Assembly (NCBI RefSeq): GCF_001907245.1
Contig: NZ_MQSU01000001.1
Location: forward strand, 456,224 to 520,223
DNA from: Boudabousia liubingyangii
Lineage (GTDB): Bacteria > Actinomycetota > Actinomycetes > Actinomycetales > Actinomycetaceae
Direction of reading: 5' to 3'
DNA: 64,000 bases
Shown: in pieces, positions 25,348 through 33,873 of the stretch
Layout: every line of letters starts with the position of its first letter
Numbering within the stretch: the stretch's first letter is position 1
The notes under the pieces: generated by a model
The model's database searches: none
Seen by the model: only the letters and a program-made list of their open reading frames with translations
What the model was told of the DNA's origin: nothing
Translations under genes and position numbers: made by a program

Positions 25348-27549
25348 TTATTGGTGGTTTTTCGGTTGGGTTTTCTTTTGGTTTTTCTGCACTATCAGGG
25401 CACTTAGGGCTAGGCCTAGGGCGGCCATGGCGTAGGGCCAGTTGCCCAGGGCGCCAGCCTTGGGTAGCTCCCCGATTTCAGAGTCAGTGACCTGAATCTG
25501 GAAGGGATTCTTGGGGTTGACTTTGACGCTTTGGAAGCTGTCGATTTGAAGCGTGTTGCCGGCCGCAGGGGCGGGCTTGGGGGCATCGATTTTGATCCCA
25601 CTCTGGGTGACTTCGAATCGGACTGCTTGGGCTAGTAGTCGGTGACCGAAGGGCGCTTGGGTTTCTTTGAGCCAGTAGTGCTGTTCGCTTGGTAGTGGTT
25701 CAGAGATGAAGGTGGCGCCATTGGCTTGGACCTGCAGTTGGGCTTTGAGGGGTTCGCCGATTTTGCCGTTTTGGTCGGCATGGATGGTGAACTGGGCACC
25801 TTTTAGGGGTCCTTGACTGCCTAGTTTTTGGATTTGGATGGGGAACGAGGGCGGGATGGGCTTTTCGTAACGGATTCGGTTATTTACCGTGACTGTTACG
25901 GTTTTGCCGGCGGCTACCTGGACCTGCTGGGGAGTGATTTGAGGGGCTTCCCAGTGGTAGTTTTCGTCTTTTAGCCATTCCGCCCGGGGTTCGCTTTCAT
26001 TGAAGCTGCAGTTGGCCCCGGCTGGTAGGTGCTCGATAAGGGCCGGTTTTTGGGTGGTGATTTTGACGCTACCACTGAGGGGCACTGCCGGTTGGGGCAT
26101 GACTAGCCCGGGGGTGGCGGTGGTTTCACACCGGTAGTTGACGGTGAATTCCTGGTTGGGATTCTTTAGGCCCTGGTTTTCATCGTTGAGGGTTTTTTGG
26201 ATCTTTAGGGTCCCTTCTGCCAGTTTCGGTGGCGCCGCTAGGTGGTTGTGGAAGGTACAGGTGAGCTCCTGTTCGGCCCCGGTTTTGGCTGCTCCTAGGG
26301 CGTTTAGGTCTAGTCGTCGGGCGGCTAGGTCTTTGGCCTCCTGCGGGATGGGCACGTTCTTTCCGTCCCGGTCGGTGCAGGTGATGTCGGTTAGTTGCCA
26401 GCTTCCGAATCGACTTGTGGGTAGCTTGTCTTCGGTCGCGTAGCTTTCGCCCATGCCGACGGTGTAGGTGAAACGGTCGTTATCGGGTGAGGTGACCGTG
26501 CCGGCCGGACCGTAGCTTTGGGGGCGCAGGCGCCAGGTTTTATAACTATCGAAGACGGTGTTTTCTGCTTCCGCGCTGAGGTTAAAATTGGGGATTTCCG
26601 TTTGGTCGCTGATTCCGGGGCCGTGGGTGACGGTTTTAGCTAGGCGGATACTGCGCTGCTGGTTGAAGGAGGCGTAAATGCAGGCATTGGTATCTTTCCG
26701 TTCACTGGTAATAAATTTAGTCCGAGGACGCGTCAAGCCCGGGTCTGTAGGGCAAGTTCCGTCTGCTAGGGCGGGGACGAAACCCCAGATGTTCAGGAAG
26801 TAGCGGACTCCGTTTTGGTCAACAAAGATTCGTTCAGAGTGGTTCTTCTTGATCTTCAGGATGTCGTCGGAGCAGCGATTTTGATCAGGGTCAACATTTA
26901 CGTCGCAAGTGTTAAAGGTTTCCCACTGATCCCAGGGGAAAGTGTCGGTTTTCCCACCAATGCTGATTTGAAAGTCGCCGTGGAACCAGAGTAGGTAGTC
27001 TCCAGTGGGCCCGTAAGTAGCCCAGAGGTCATTGTTACGGTGGCGGATCTTCCCTAGCAAAAAGGTCTCGCCTAGCGAGACGCTGCCCGGGTTATTTGGT
27101 TGCACGCCTACTGCGGACTGATTTTCGACGTGCATTTGTGGCGGACAGTGAGCGTAGGCTGAAGATCCAGCACCGTAGATTCCGTAGACAGGTTTACCGT
27201 GACTGACATAGGACCAGCTATTGGTTTTTTGTCCGGTTTTTACTTTTACCCAGCTTTCGTCAGCTGGGGTCCAGGTTTCTCTTGAACCATCAAAGTTGGA
27301 GCTAATGGTCGTGTCATCGGTGCCTAATCCGCCAAAGATGCAGTCATAATTGGTATATCGTGGGCTGTTTTCTTTTTGGCTAATAGTGGGGTTAGACATG
27401 GCCATGCCTACCTCTCCAATTTGGATCCTGGGTAGTTCACCTTCTGCCCGCGCGGGGGTACCACCGGGCAGGGCGATAGCCATACCGAAGGCGGCAATCA
27501 GAGCCGTGGCCCAGAGGCTAAAAGTTCGTCGTTTCGGGGTGATTTTCAC
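25348..27549 (-). CDS. Pilus tip/minor pilin with variant sorting signal LPKAG
   Basis: A 733-residue surface protein. A signal peptide (1-35) is followed by an adhesin-like region (about 40-430) with scattered cysteines (CIFGG, AHCPPQ, FNTCDV, NRCSD), a DUF5979-like segment (about 440-560), and a Cna_B/SpaA-like domain (about 565-660) containing LKETQAPFGH. The sorting signal is LPKAG (695-699), with Ala in place of Thr, then a helix and KKTQPK. GTG 27549 has AGGAG upstream. It is the first gene of the pilus operon, as for FimQ-type tip adhesins. Its ligand is unknown. Confidence 0.88.
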   Translation of the reverse strand: MKITPKRRTFSLWATALIAAFGMAIALPGGTPARAEGELPRIQIGEVGMAMSNPTISQKENSPRYTNYDCIFGGLGTDDTTISSNFDGSRETWTPADESWVKVKTGQKTNSWSYVSHGKPVYGIYGAGSSAYAHCPPQMHVENQSAVGVQPNNPGSVSLGETFLLGKIRHRNNDLWATYGPTGDYLLWFHGDFQISIGGKTDTFPWDQWETFNTCDVNVDPDQNRCSDDILKIKKNHSERIFVDQNGVRYFLNIWGFVPALADGTCPTDPGLTRPRTKFITSERKDTNACIYASFNQQRSIRLAKTVTHGPGISDQTEIPNFNLSAEAENTVFDSYKTWRLRPQSYGPAGTVTSPDNDRFTYTVGMGESYATEDKLPTSRFGSWQLTDITCTDRDGKNVPIPQEAKDLAARRLDLNALGAAKTGAEQELTCTFHNHLAAPPKLAEGTLKIQKTLNDENQGLKNPNQEFTVNYRCETTATPGLVMPQPAVPLSGSVKITTQKPALIEHLPAGANCSFNESEPRAEWLKDENYHWEAPQITPQQVQVAAGKTVTVTVNNRIRYEKPIPPSFPIQIQKLGSQGPLKGAQFTIHADQNGKIGEPLKAQLQVQANGATFISEPLPSEQHYWLKETQAPFGHRLLAQAVRFEVTQSGIKIDAPKPAPAAGNTLQIDSFQSVKVNPKNPFQIQVTDSEIGELPKAGALGNWPYAMAALGLALSALIVQKNQKKTQPKNHQ

Positions 27550-27791
27550 CGGTGTCTCCTGGTTTATGGGGTTTTGAGCGCCAGTGATCGCACTGGATGA
27601 TTGTCATAACCTAGCGGTGACGTTCGAATGTCAATCCAGATGAGACGGTGAAAATTTCGGGTTTTGTGAGTTATTGTTCAGAAAAACAAACAACAGATGT
27701 AAAATAAAGCACAATTATTGAGATGGAGCCGTGCCGAAACCGCATTTTCATTAAATATTTTGTAAGAAAATACAAGGTTTTGCGCTTGACG

Positions 27792-27805
27792 TGCAAACGT
27801 TTACA
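27792..27805. promoter_or_regulatory. LacI/CRE-type operator
   Basis: TGCAAACGTTTACA fits the LacI-family pattern TGNNANCGNTNNCA and has a perfect AAACGTTT core. It lies between the pilus and LacI-family genes, so the adjacent regulator is a natural candidate for binding it. Confidence 0.55.
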
Positions 27806-27920
27806 TCCCCTGCGCTGTGGCTATTTTTTCACCAAATATGAGTGAAAACAATCATTTTATAATCAATCATTCACCGTCCTTTAGGACCTTAACACCCACT
27901 TGTGCAGCAATACCTAAAAA

Positions 27921-27968
27921 GGTTAATATCCATTCATTTTCTATTGGAACGATTGGTTCCTATTAACC
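27921..27968. promoter_or_regulatory. Nested inverted repeats at the lacI-1 promoter
   Basis: GGTTAATA (27921-27928) and TATTAACC (27961-27968) are perfect inverse copies. Between them GGAAC (27946-27950) and GTTCC (27956-27960) form another pair. The first arm covers the putative -10, so binding would block transcription of the downstream regulator. Confidence 0.45.
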
Positions 27969-28043
27969 ACTAGTCACTTCCGATAGAGCATCTTCCAGAT
28001 AAGGAGTAAGTACTTGCTCTAGTTAGAAAGGGCGTCAGGTTAC

Positions 28044-29084
28044 ATGGATGTAAAAGAAGAGTTTAGAGACATTTTCGACGGTCACCGCGCACCCACTATT
28101 GGTGACGTGGCAAAACTGGCCGGCGTTTCAATCACGACTATCTCTCGCGTGCTAAATGATCGCGGAGCGGTTAGTGCTACAACTCGAACTGCGGTGACCG
28201 ACGCGATGCGGATCCTAGGCTACCGTCCTAACAGTGTCGCTCGTTCCTTACGTCAGCAGAAGACTAATAGTGTCGCCCTGGTCTTCCCCACCATGTGCGA
28301 CGCCTACTATGTAGATCTTTCAGCAGCCGTAGAAATGTTCGTCCTGGAAGCCGGCATGCAGCCACTAACCTTTAATACCTGCTTGGACGAAGAGCACGAT
28401 AAGCGGGTCATTGATACGCTACTCAACGCCCGAGTGGACGGTGTCATCTCTGGTGCGCCCCTTGACTTCCTGCCCGATTTCCCCTTCGGTAAGCTGCCCT
28501 TGGTCACCATGTCGCAGCCCCAAATGGACCCCGGAATCCCAAATATTCAGTGTGACAACACGGAATCTGGCGCCCGGGCAGCGAAGCACTTTGCCCAAAC
28601 TGGCAGTAAACAAGCCCTGATTCTTCGTCCTATCGGAACTGACCAAGATCCCCGCCGGAAGGGTTTCCAGCTGGGTGCCAAACTAGAGGATTTACCAATC
28701 CGAGAACTGGTTATTGCCCATAACATCAGTCCGCAAGACCTAGAAAAAGAGATTGCCCAGCAGTTGGATCGACTGCACGAAGAAACCCCTATCGATGCAA
28801 TCTTTACCACGGCGGACTTCTTTGCCCCCATGATCCTCAAGTGGGCAAAGGACCGGAACCTAGAAGTCCCCGAAGATCTACAGGTCATTGGCTTTGATGG
28901 GGCGTCTTTTACCCAGCAGATGATGCCACAGCTTAGTACCTTCCGTCAGCCCTATGAAGAGCTAGCCAAGCGTGCAGTTAAAGCACTAACGCAACTAATT
29001 CAGGGGGAAGAAGTAAGTGTAGATACGGCACCGGCAGCGGTTTTTGTCCCGCGCAAAACCACCCGCGAAGTACCCGAAAAGTAA
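28044..29084 (+). CDS. LacI-family transcriptional regulator (copy 1)
   Basis: A 346-residue regulator. The helix-turn-helix (about 17-37) and hinge read VAKLAGVSITTISRVLND and AMRILGYRPNSVARSL. A periplasmic-binding-like effector domain (75-346) follows with an intact ribose/galactose-type fold. The effector is not evident and no sugar uptake genes are adjacent. ATG 28044 lies inside the palindrome TTACATGGATGTAA (28040-28053), so binding there could also affect its own translation start. It resembles the regulator at 40320, and the two flank the exporter region. Confidence 0.9.
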   Translation: MDVKEEFRDIFDGHRAPTIGDVAKLAGVSITTISRVLNDRGAVSATTRTAVTDAMRILGYRPNSVARSLRQQKTNSVALVFPTMCDAYYVDLSAAVEMFVLEAGMQPLTFNTCLDEEHDKRVIDTLLNARVDGVISGAPLDFLPDFPFGKLPLVTMSQPQMDPGIPNIQCDNTESGARAAKHFAQTGSKQALILRPIGTDQDPRRKGFQLGAKLEDLPIRELVIAHNISPQDLEKEIAQQLDRLHEETPIDAIFTTADFFAPMILKWAKDRNLEVPEDLQVIGFDGASFTQQMMPQLSTFRQPYEELAKRAVKALTQLIQGEEVSVDTAPAAVFVPRKTTREVPEK

Positions 29085-29172
29085 GCGCTAAACTGGGCCC
29101 CACAGGACAACCACGTCCCCTAAAGGTATACGTAACAGCCACCAAAAAGTGACGTTTCCGGATAGGTTGCGG

Positions 29173-29592
29173 CTAAGCGTCCTCGGGAAAATCCCAGGGC
29201 ATCTCTAGGGCAGCGGCCCGCTGGGCGGCCATAAAGCGCTCCAACTCGCGGCGCTCCTTCTTAGTGGGGCGGCCGGTTCCGCGCGCCCGGATAATCGGGG
29301 CCGGGGCGGTCAGCTTCGTCGGCCTAGGCGGCGAATGGTCGATATAGCAGGCCTGCGCGTTCGGGGCCGAGGTACGTTTCTGGATTAGACCCGTCACCTC
29401 AAGGATCCGGTCAAAACCTTGGAAGCGGTAGCGAACCTCGTCCCCCACCTTGATCTTTTGGGCGGGTTTAGCAGTATCCCCGTTGACGCGGACGTGCCCA
29501 GCCTTGCATTCGGTGGTGGCCAGGGAGCGGGTTTTTATCTGTCGGACAGCCCAAAGCCAGACATCCACCCGGACGCTACCTTCAGTCTGCAT
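29173..29592 (-). CDS. S4-domain RNA-binding protein (Hsp15-like)
   Basis: A 139-residue basic protein. An S4 domain occupies residues about 6-65: VDVWLWAVRQIKTRSLA, then AGHVRVNG and KVGDEV, as in Hsp15/RlbA. A basic C-terminal extension with GRPTKKERRELE follows. Hsp15 binds 50S subunits carrying stranded nascent chains and helps recycle them. ATG 29592 with GGGAG six bases upstream is preferred to GTG 29595. It is oriented against both neighbours. Confidence 0.85.
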   Translation of the reverse strand: MQTEGSVRVDVWLWAVRQIKTRSLATTECKAGHVRVNGDTAKPAQKIKVGDEVRYRFQGFDRILEVTGLIQKRTSAPNAQACYIDHSPPRPTKLTAPAPIIRARGTGRPTKKERRELERFMAAQRAAALEMPWDFPEDA

Positions 29593-29836
29593 CACCGCTC
29601 CCTTCCTTTTCGGATTGTAGACCTGATTTTACCTTATCTTTTAAGTTCAACTTGCAGGGCACTTTAGACACTAATAGCCTGTAAACATGATGACGATCCT
29701 TTTCTACTAAAAACGCGCGCCACCGGCTGTCAATAACAGTCAAAGTGGCCAAAGGGCTAGCGCCCCAAGCGAGCGGCTCATGTTCCCTAAAACCTAGCCG
29801 CCTGAACAAACAGCTTTAAAACGTAGAAAAGAAATC

Positions 29837-31900
29837 ATGTTTAACTCTAAGAATTCCTCCACCCCACAGCCTACTTCCGCAGGCGCACTGGCTGGAAACT
29901 TTTTGGCTGAAAACTATTCGGCTGACAACAATTTGGGTGACAACTATTCGGCTGCCAACTATTTAACGGACGGCTACCTAGCGCCCGAATCCGCGCAGGC
30001 CATCAAGTCCAGCTCTACCTATTACGAGGAAGCTCAGGCCCTAAATATTCCCGTCCCCCCGGTAGCGGGCGAACCTAACTGGGGCCCGCTTTACTCGCAG
30101 ACCTTCGACCTGACGGACCCGGGCACCCTGGATACCCGGAAGAAAGTACTGGTCCACACCGGTAAGCAAAGCTGGAAACGCTTCCTCGGCAACCTGCTCT
30201 ACGGGTTCGTCCAGTACGGCTCCACCAGCCTGCTGCCGATTACTGCCGGGTACCTGCTGGATCAGCTGATCATTCACGGCCTCAGTAAGGCCCTGTGGTT
30301 ACCGACCCTGTACCTGCTGCTCAATATTTTGGTGGCCAGTACGCTTTACGGTTTCATGCAGATGATCACGCTGATTACTTCAGAGCGGGCCTGCTTTGAC
30401 GATATTGACCGGACTGCCTCCCGTTCGGTCACTAACGGGCATGCCATCAGCCAAGAGATCAGTTCCGGTGACGTGGTCCAAACTGTCGAAACCGATGCTT
30501 ATAACCTGGCGATGTTCTATGAGAGTAGCGCCCATACCCTCTCGGCCCTGCTAGTGGCCCTTGGGGTTTGTTGGTACATGTTCTCTATCAACATCCCTAT
30601 GGGCCTGGCGGTCCTGCTTTCAATCCCACTATTCTCTGGGATTTCCAGCCTGATCTCTAAGCCGCTACATAAGCGCATCGATGCCCGCCGAACCGAAAGT
30701 GGCACCCTGACCACCGTCGCTAATGACGCGGTCATGGGCCTACGCATCCTGCGCGGCCTAGGGGCAGAAAGTCGCTACCTGGCCCGCTACGAAAAGCAGT
30801 CTGAGCGCCTGCGCGATACCGGCATTGCCATGGCCACTTTAAACTCGCTAAGCGCGGTAATGCGTCAGGCCTCCCCCGCGATCGTCACCGCGATCATCCT
30901 GGGGATCGGTAGTGCCGAAATCTACGCTGGCCGCCTAGAACCCGGCCAACTGGTCGCCTTCTTTGGGCTCACCGGCATTATCAACACCTTCATGATGCGC
31001 CTAAGCTGGCTCATCATCATTGGCCCCAAGGCGTGGGTCTCAGCCCGGAAGATTGCCGCCCTAAATGCGGTCCCCCGCAAACTGAACGATAACGCGGACT
31101 CGGAAGCCCCCTCGGAACCCTATGGGGAACTGGCCGACCCGATCTCTGGCGCCCAGGCGCCCGCCGGGAAACTAACCGCCCTGGTCTGTGCCGAACCGGA
31201 CCACAGCGCGCAGGTAGCTAAACGTTTCGCCCGCCTAGACGAGCACACTCCCGCCACCCTAAACGGGCAGCCGCTAACGGAAATGCCACTCAAGTGGGTG
31301 CGCACCAACCTCCTGTACTCACACGGGGAAGCCGGGCTTTTCGCCGGAACCCTGCGGGAAGGCCTACTGGGACGCAAAGCCAGAGCCGCTAAGCCGCTCA
31401 GCCCGGGTGAACTGCTGGCCTGGAATACCCTGCAAAACCGGCTGGATGACAATCAGTTCAAACTCCAAGACCAGCAGCGGAAGGACCTGGACGATAAGCT
31501 CCTAGGCGCCCTAAAAGCTGCGGCCTGCGCGGACGTCATGGGCTCCCTACAACTGGGCCTAGACGGCCTGATCACCGAAAAGGGACGTAATCTTTCTGGT
31601 GGCCAACGCCAACGCGTCTCCCTAGCGCGCGCCCTGGCCCAGCAGAGCCCCAACCTGATCCTGGTGGAGCCCACCAGCGCCCTCGATGCGAATACCGAAA
31701 ACCAGGTCGCCGAGGACCTTAAAGCGCACCGAAACGGCAAAACCACCATTATTGCGACCGCCTCCCCGCTGGTCTTGCACCACACGGACCACGTGATCTT
31801 CCTAGGCCCCGACGGGCAGGTTCAAGACACGGGCACGCACCATGAACTATTCCAACGAAACTCCGCCTACCGGGCCCTAACCGGAAGGGGAAACGCATGA
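29837..31900 (+). CDS. ABC exporter half-transporter A1 with degenerate nucleotide site
   Basis: A 687-residue membrane-ABC fusion. A long polar N-terminus (1-110) includes a five-residue repeat, six membrane helices follow (about 115-400), and an ATPase domain ends the protein. In that domain LSGGQRQR is perfect (586-593), but Walker A is absent (a VCAEPDHSAQ stretch lies where GxxGxGKS should be), the Q-loop Gln is missing (SHGEAGLF), the Walker B Asp is Val610 (LILVEP, Glu611 kept) and the H-loop His is Ser643. It cannot bind ATP normally and must pair with the overlapping B1 subunit (ATGA at 31897-31900). Substrate unknown. It is paralogous to the gene at 36497. Confidence 0.88.
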   Translation: MFNSKNSSTPQPTSAGALAGNFLAENYSADNNLGDNYSAANYLTDGYLAPESAQAIKSSSTYYEEAQALNIPVPPVAGEPNWGPLYSQTFDLTDPGTLDTRKKVLVHTGKQSWKRFLGNLLYGFVQYGSTSLLPITAGYLLDQLIIHGLSKALWLPTLYLLLNILVASTLYGFMQMITLITSERACFDDIDRTASRSVTNGHAISQEISSGDVVQTVETDAYNLAMFYESSAHTLSALLVALGVCWYMFSINIPMGLAVLLSIPLFSGISSLISKPLHKRIDARRTESGTLTTVANDAVMGLRILRGLGAESRYLARYEKQSERLRDTGIAMATLNSLSAVMRQASPAIVTAIILGIGSAEIYAGRLEPGQLVAFFGLTGIINTFMMRLSWLIIIGPKAWVSARKIAALNAVPRKLNDNADSEAPSEPYGELADPISGAQAPAGKLTALVCAEPDHSAQVAKRFARLDEHTPATLNGQPLTEMPLKWVRTNLLYSHGEAGLFAGTLREGLLGRKARAAKPLSPGELLAWNTLQNRLDDNQFKLQDQQRKDLDDKLLGALKAAACADVMGSLQLGLDGLITEKGRNLSGGQRQRVSLARALAQQSPNLILVEPTSALDANTENQVAEDLKAHRNGKTTIIATASPLVLHHTDHVIFLGPDGQVQDTGTHHELFQRNSAYRALTGRGNA
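29890..29964 (+). repeat. Five tandem 15-base repeats inside exporter A1
   Basis: Five units beginning GGCTG(G/A/C)(A/C)AACT (the fourth begins GGGTG) lie end to end at 29890, 29905, 29920, 29935 and 29950. They encode a five-residue repeat of the pattern A-x-N-(Y/F/N)-x near the N-terminus. The period is a multiple of three, so copy-number changes would keep the frame. Confidence 0.85.
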
Positions 31901-33627
31901 AACTCCCACTAGCTAACACTCGCGATACGTGGCGCGGCGCCGCGAAGATCGCCAAAACCAACTGGAAAATCCTCTCCGTCACCACCGTGGCGCAACTGGC
32001 CGCCGCCGGGGCGGCCGTCGCCATCCCCTTCCTGGTCGGTAAGCTCCTAGACCAGATCACTCACGGGACTAACAGTGCACAGGTGACCACCTATATTTGG
32101 GCCTTCGCGGCCCTAGTGCTGATTCAACTGGTCTGTACTTTTGTGGGCGAGTACGCCGGGCAGATTTTCGGCGAGCGCTCCTTCCATACGCTGCGCACCA
32201 ACCTGATGCGTGACCTGCTCAAACTGCCCCTAGGCACGGTTGAAAACGCGGGCACCGGTGACATGCTGGGACGCATCACGAAGGATATTGACCGGATTGA
32301 CTTCTTCTTCCGCCGCGGCCTAGGGGCCATGCTGTCCCTGCTGGCCACGGTGATCGTCACCTACGTGCTGGCCTTCTGGACCTCACCCCTGCTGGCGCCG
32401 GTCCTGTTCCTGCCGCTGCTGGGGATGTGGCCACTGGGACGCTGGTACTTCCCCAAGGCGATTCCTGCCTACCAGGCGGGCAGTGCCATGTGGGCGGAAG
32501 TAAACGGGCAGATCTCAGAGAACGCCGAACAGGCCGAGCACTTAGAATCCCTGGGCCTAGTGCCCCTGCGGAATCGCCGTCTACGCCATAGCCTGACCAC
32601 TATTTTCAATAACGAGCGTTACACGGCTTGGCTACGCTTTTGGCTGCTGGGCGTCACCCAGTTGAACGTGCTGTTCCCGCTGTTGGCGGTGATTGGCTGG
32701 GGTGGCTACCTGAAGAGTCACGGGCTGGTCAGCACCGGGGAACTGACCACGATCTTCCTGTACGTGTTGACCCTGCGTTACCCGATTGACGAGTCCACCT
32801 TTTGGATTGACCAAATCCAGTACGCGCAGACTTCCCTCTCCCGCATTTTGGGGGTGGGGACGGTCCCCGCGGACCGCGCTCCCAGCGTTACTTCCGTGAC
32901 TGGGAAAGCCTGGGAGATGCAAGATTTGCGCTTCCGGTACGGTAACGGCCCGGAGGTCTTAAAGGGTCTGGACCTGCGCCTGGAACCGGGTGAGACCCTG
33001 GCGATTGTGGGTACTTCCGGGGCGGGTAAGTCCACCTTGGCGCGCCTGCTGGCGGGCATTGACCTGCCCACGGGCGGCACCTTGACGGTTGGGGATGTGG
33101 CAATTGGCGATTTGGCCGAGGACGCCCTGCACAAGCAGGTGGCCCTACTGACCCAGGAGCACCACATTTTTGACGCAACCCTAGCGCAGAACCTCCAGTT
33201 GGCTGCCCCGGATGCCACCGAGGAGGAGCTAATGTCAGCCTTGGAAGCAGTGGGAGCGACCTGGGTGCGGGATCTGCCTGACGGTTTAGAAACGAACCTG
33301 GGGGCTTCCCAGGTGCACTTGTCTCCCAGTCAGGCCCAGCAGGTCGCTTTAGCGCGCCTAGTGTTGATGGATCCACATACGCTGATTTTGGATGAGGCGA
33401 CCTCCATGATGGACCCGAATAGTGCACGCGATATTGAACACGCTCTAGGGCAGGTACTGCAGGGACGGACCGTAGTGATGATCGCGCACCGCCTATTTAC
33501 CGCCCAGGACGCGGACCGGATTTGTGTCATGGAGGATGGGCAGATTGCCGAACTAGGCACCCATGATGAGCTGGTCGCCGCCGGAGGCCGCTACGCGCAC
33601 CTGTGGGAAGCGTGGACCGCACAGTAA
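31897..33627 (+). CDS. ABC exporter half-transporter B1 with degenerate signature
   Basis: A membrane-ABC fusion of 576 residues with six helices (about 25-320) and an ATPase domain (about 335-576). Walker A GTSGAGKST (372-380), Q-loop Gln420, Walker B LILDE (Asp499, Glu500) and H-loop His531 are intact. The signature is LSPSQAQQ (475-482) in place of LSGGQ. Together with A1 it can form one composite ATPase site (its own Walker motifs plus the LSGGQ of A1), while the opposite site is dead. The start overlaps A1 by four bases. Confidence 0.9.
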   Translation: MKLPLANTRDTWRGAAKIAKTNWKILSVTTVAQLAAAGAAVAIPFLVGKLLDQITHGTNSAQVTTYIWAFAALVLIQLVCTFVGEYAGQIFGERSFHTLRTNLMRDLLKLPLGTVENAGTGDMLGRITKDIDRIDFFFRRGLGAMLSLLATVIVTYVLAFWTSPLLAPVLFLPLLGMWPLGRWYFPKAIPAYQAGSAMWAEVNGQISENAEQAEHLESLGLVPLRNRRLRHSLTTIFNNERYTAWLRFWLLGVTQLNVLFPLLAVIGWGGYLKSHGLVSTGELTTIFLYVLTLRYPIDESTFWIDQIQYAQTSLSRILGVGTVPADRAPSVTSVTGKAWEMQDLRFRYGNGPEVLKGLDLRLEPGETLAIVGTSGAGKSTLARLLAGIDLPTGGTLTVGDVAIGDLAEDALHKQVALLTQEHHIFDATLAQNLQLAAPDATEEELMSALEAVGATWVRDLPDGLETNLGASQVHLSPSQAQQVALARLVLMDPHTLILDEATSMMDPNSARDIEHALGQVLQGRTVVMIAHRLFTAQDADRICVMEDGQIAELGTHDELVAAGGRYAHLWEAWTAQ

Positions 33628-33628
33628 T

Positions 33629-33657
33629 TTGACATTAAAACCTGCCGGAAGTATTTT
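33629..33657 (+). promoter_or_regulatory. Promoter of the peptide-ABC cassette
   Basis: TTGACA (33629-33634, perfect -35), a 17-base spacer and TATTTT (33652-33657) lie immediately after the B1 stop. Transcription would begin near 33664, before GGAGG (33672-33676) and ATG 33683. This gives the cassette its own start, independent of the exporter operon. Confidence 0.7.
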
Positions 33658-33682
33658 CCCCTTATCCGCCTGGAGGTCAAAG

Positions 33683-33865
33683 ATGACATTGAAAAAAGTT
33701 AGGAATTCAAATTCCTATAGAGGTCCAATAGAGTCTAGATCCGCCAGAATGCTTCGAAGAATTATTCTCGCGATACTATCGCTAGGTTTTATAGTTGCAA
33801 TACCATCAGCTTTTGCCGGAACAACTGTAAGGCCTGATAACCGCAATTCAATCTCAAAGAAATGA
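33683..33865 (+). CDS. Small secreted peptide precursor
   Basis: A 60-residue protein with GGAGG seven bases before ATG 33683. Residues 1-26 are polar and basic with RR at 25-26, residues 27-42 form a hydrophobic core, and SAFA followed by Gly fits signal peptidase I cleavage after Ala45. That would release a 15-residue basic peptide (46-60, starting GTTVR and ending SKK) with no cysteine. Such a peptide could be a signal, bacteriocin or pilus/wall ligand; I do not recognise it. Its stop overlaps an upstream ATG of the ABC ATPase gene. Base composition is AT-richer than the exporters. Confidence 0.6.
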   Translation: MTLKKVRNSNSYRGPIESRSARMLRRIILAILSLGFIVAIPSAFAGTTVRPDNRNSISKK

Positions 33866-33873
33866 GGTTCGTG

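Larger units (their letters stand above)
27550..28043. promoter_or_regulatory. AT-rich divergent control region between the pilus operon and lacI-1
   Basis: This spacer of nearly 500 bases has no gene and is much richer in A+T than its flanks. On the minus strand, TTGACA (complement of 27629-27634) may be the pilus -35, with TAGGTT 15 bases on. On the plus strand, TTGTGC (27900-27905), 17 bases and TTAATA (27923-27928) may drive the LacI-family gene. Two operator-like palindromes are listed separately. The central A/T tracts (27660-27780) have no assigned role. Confidence 0.5.

Noticed and set aside
33563-33682. Upstream extension of the small peptide frame
   Set aside because: It overlaps the end of exporter B1, and the only good ribosome site serves ATG 33683.
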